From contig CADEEH010000043.1 in assembly GCA_902826305.1 (NCBI GenBank), positions 1 to 33,495 of the forward strand: 33,495 nucleotides of DNA, given 5' to 3'. Of the stretch, positions 32,561-33,495 are shown in pieces. The notes under the pieces are model-generated. The model saw nothing but the letters and a program-made list of their open reading frames with translations, made no database searches and had not been told where the DNA came from. The first letter of the stretch is position 1. The number at the start of each line of letters is the position of its first letter. The DNA comes from an uncultured Burkholderiales bacterium (GTDB lineage: Bacteria > Pseudomonadota > Gammaproteobacteria > Burkholderiales > Burkholderiaceae_E). Position numbers and translations under genes: made by a program.

Positions 32561-33495
32561 TGCCTTTGCACCCCTCCTGGCAGACCGACCTGCGCGAGCT
32601 CGAGAAGCAGGCGCGCCGCGAGGGCCGCGATCCGGGCGCCCGATCCGAAGCGGACCCGGAGCCACCCGCGCCGCCCCCGCCACCTCCGACAGCGATGCCG
32701 CCGACCGGCGGTGGCGCGGGTGGTGGTGGTGGCGCGGGTGGTGGTGGCGCGGGTGGTGGTGGCGCGGGTGGTGGTGGCGCGGGCGGCGGGAAAGTCGGCG
32801 CGGCGCCGGTGCAACGCCCCGGTGGTCCGCCGACGTCGTCCGGCGACCGGACACGTTCGTTCCTGCTCGCGCTGCTGATGCACGTGATGCTGTTCGGGCT
32901 GCTGTTCATCGGCATCCGCTGGCAGAACCGCGAACCGGAACCGGTGCAGGCGGAGCTGTGGACGCCGCCGCCGGCACCCGTGCCGGCGCCCCTGCCGGAA
33001 CCGAAGCCGGTTCCGAAGGTCGAGCCGCCGAAACCCGTGCCGCCGCAGCCGCTCGCCAAGGCGGAACCCAAGCCGATCGAGAAACCGCCGGAGCCGGAGC
33101 GGCCCGACCCGCAGGCCGAGATCGCGCTGCAGAAGGAAAAGGAGCGCAAGGCCCGCGAGGAAGCCGAACGCGTCGCCCGCGAAGAGGCGCAACGGCGCGC
33201 CGAGGCCGAGAAGCGTGAACTCGAAAAGCGTGAACTCGAAAAGCGTGAACTCGAAAAGCGTGAACTCGAGAAGCGTGAACTCGAAAAGCGCGAACTCGAG
33301 AAACGCGAAGCCGAGAAGCGCGAACTCGAGAAGCGCGAAGCCGAACGGCTCGAGGCCGAGCGCAGGGAAGCGGAGAAACGTGAGCTCGCGCGGCGCGAGG
33401 CCGAGAAGCGGGAGATCGAGAAGCGGGAGATCGAAAAACGCGAGGCCGAAAAGCGCGAGGCCGAACGCCGCGAGGCGGACCGGCGCGAGGCCGAG
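32560..33495 (+). CDS. tolA: Tol-Pal system protein TolA with Gly-rich leader, 3'-truncated by window end
   Basis: The first 312 codons are in the window. TolA links TolQ/TolR to Pal and TolB. Here the cytoplasmic N-terminus is about 98 residues (about 13 in E. coli): an amphipathic segment (WQTDLRELEKQARREGR), a proline run, and a GGGGA repeat (50-77). The membrane helix is RSFLLALLMHVMLFGLLFIG (99-118). A Pro/Lys/Glu-rich stretch follows, then a charged repeat of five residues (E-[L/A]-E-K-R) from codon 218 to the edge, expected to be one long helix. The start overlaps tolR (TGATG); an ATG at 32695 has no ribosome site. The C-terminal Pal/TolB-binding domain is outside the window. Confidence 0.9.
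   Translation, partial: MPLHPSWQTDLRELEKQARREGRDPGARSEADPEPPAPPPPPPTAMPPTGGGAGGGGGAGGGGAGGGGAGGGGAGGGKVGAAPVQRPGGPPTSSGDRTRSFLLALLMHVMLFGLLFIGIRWQNREPEPVQAELWTPPPAPVPAPLPEPKPVPKVEPPKPVPPQPLAKAEPKPIEKPPEPERPDPQAEIALQKEKERKAREEAERVAREEAQRRAEAEKRELEKRELEKRELEKRELEKRELEKRELEKREAEKRELEKREAERLEAERREAEKRELARREAEKREIEKREIEKREAEKREAERREADRREAE
32713..32790 (+). repeat. 15-bp tandem repeat coding GAGGG in tolA
   Basis: Five units of GGCGCGGGTGGTGGT (the first has one extra GGT codon; the last is GGCGCGGGCGGCGGG) encode the Gly-rich run before the membrane helix of TolA. Units are multiples of three bases, so slippage would change length without a frameshift. Confidence 0.9.
33211..33495 (+). repeat. 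15-bp tandem repeat, 19 units, coding KRELE-type helix of TolA
   Basis: Nineteen exact-length units, beginning AAGCGTGAACTCGAA and continuing without a gap to the window edge. The first four units differ only at the last base; later ones vary more (ELEKR, EAEKR, EIEKR, EAERR). The repeat continues outside the window. Confidence 0.95.

Noticed and set aside
32713..33495. Possible CRISPR array or mobile repeat
   Set aside because: The repeats are 15-bp units in a single reading frame of tolA with no spacers.

Overview
The window looks like chromosomal core DNA of a GC-rich betaproteobacterium, probably of the order Burkholderiales. This rests on gene order (lptD-surA-rsmA divergent from amgK-murU-pepP-ubiH, then dusB-fis-purH-ruvCAB and ybgC-tolQRA), the short 78-residue Fis, and GTG, TTG and CTG starts. 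The genus cannot be fixed from the sequence. I found no tRNA, rRNA, insertion sequence, phage gene or CRISPR array, and no gene-free stretch over 300 bases. The largest gaps are the divergent regions 4679-4959, 9670-9875, 15021-15272 and the leader 19582-19789.
Layout. 1-4678 (minus strand): the N-terminus of a CbrA-like transporter/sensor kinase with a small CbrX-like partner, an MHS-type metabolite:proton symporter with a 53-residue membrane peptide, and a Ser/Thr kinase fused to a universal-stress domain. 4960-6993 (plus): a lipoprotein with DUF7151-like modules, a collagen-like Gly-X-Y segment and an Asp-box propeller. 7197-10538: glyoxalase I, a DUF2383-type four-helix protein, an M20 peptidase and a HAD hydrolase. 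10587-15020 (minus): lptD-surA-rsmA, for outer-membrane LPS insertion, porin folding and 16S rRNA dimethylation; pdxA, which usually sits between surA and rsmA, is absent. 15273-19581 (plus): amgK-murU (MurNAc salvage), pepP and ubiH.
19790 to the right edge (plus): dusB-fis-purH, a secreted TPR protein, ruvC-ruvA-ruvB, then five genes (rhomboid protease, ECF sigma factor, membrane protein placed like an anti-sigma factor, secreted DUF2330 protein, RnfD/NqrB-like membrane protein), then ybgC-tolQ-tolR-tolA. In many proteobacteria ruvCAB is followed directly by ybgC-tolQRAB-pal, so the five genes look like an insertion into a conserved neighbourhood. They are the best candidate for an undescribed system: a sigma-controlled secreted protein paired with an orphan Rnf-type membrane subunit.
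Other unusual points are an rsmA with no usable ATG, GTG or TTG start, a TolA with a long Gly-rich cytoplasmic leader and a 19-unit charged 15-bp repeat, and LptD with only two cysteines.
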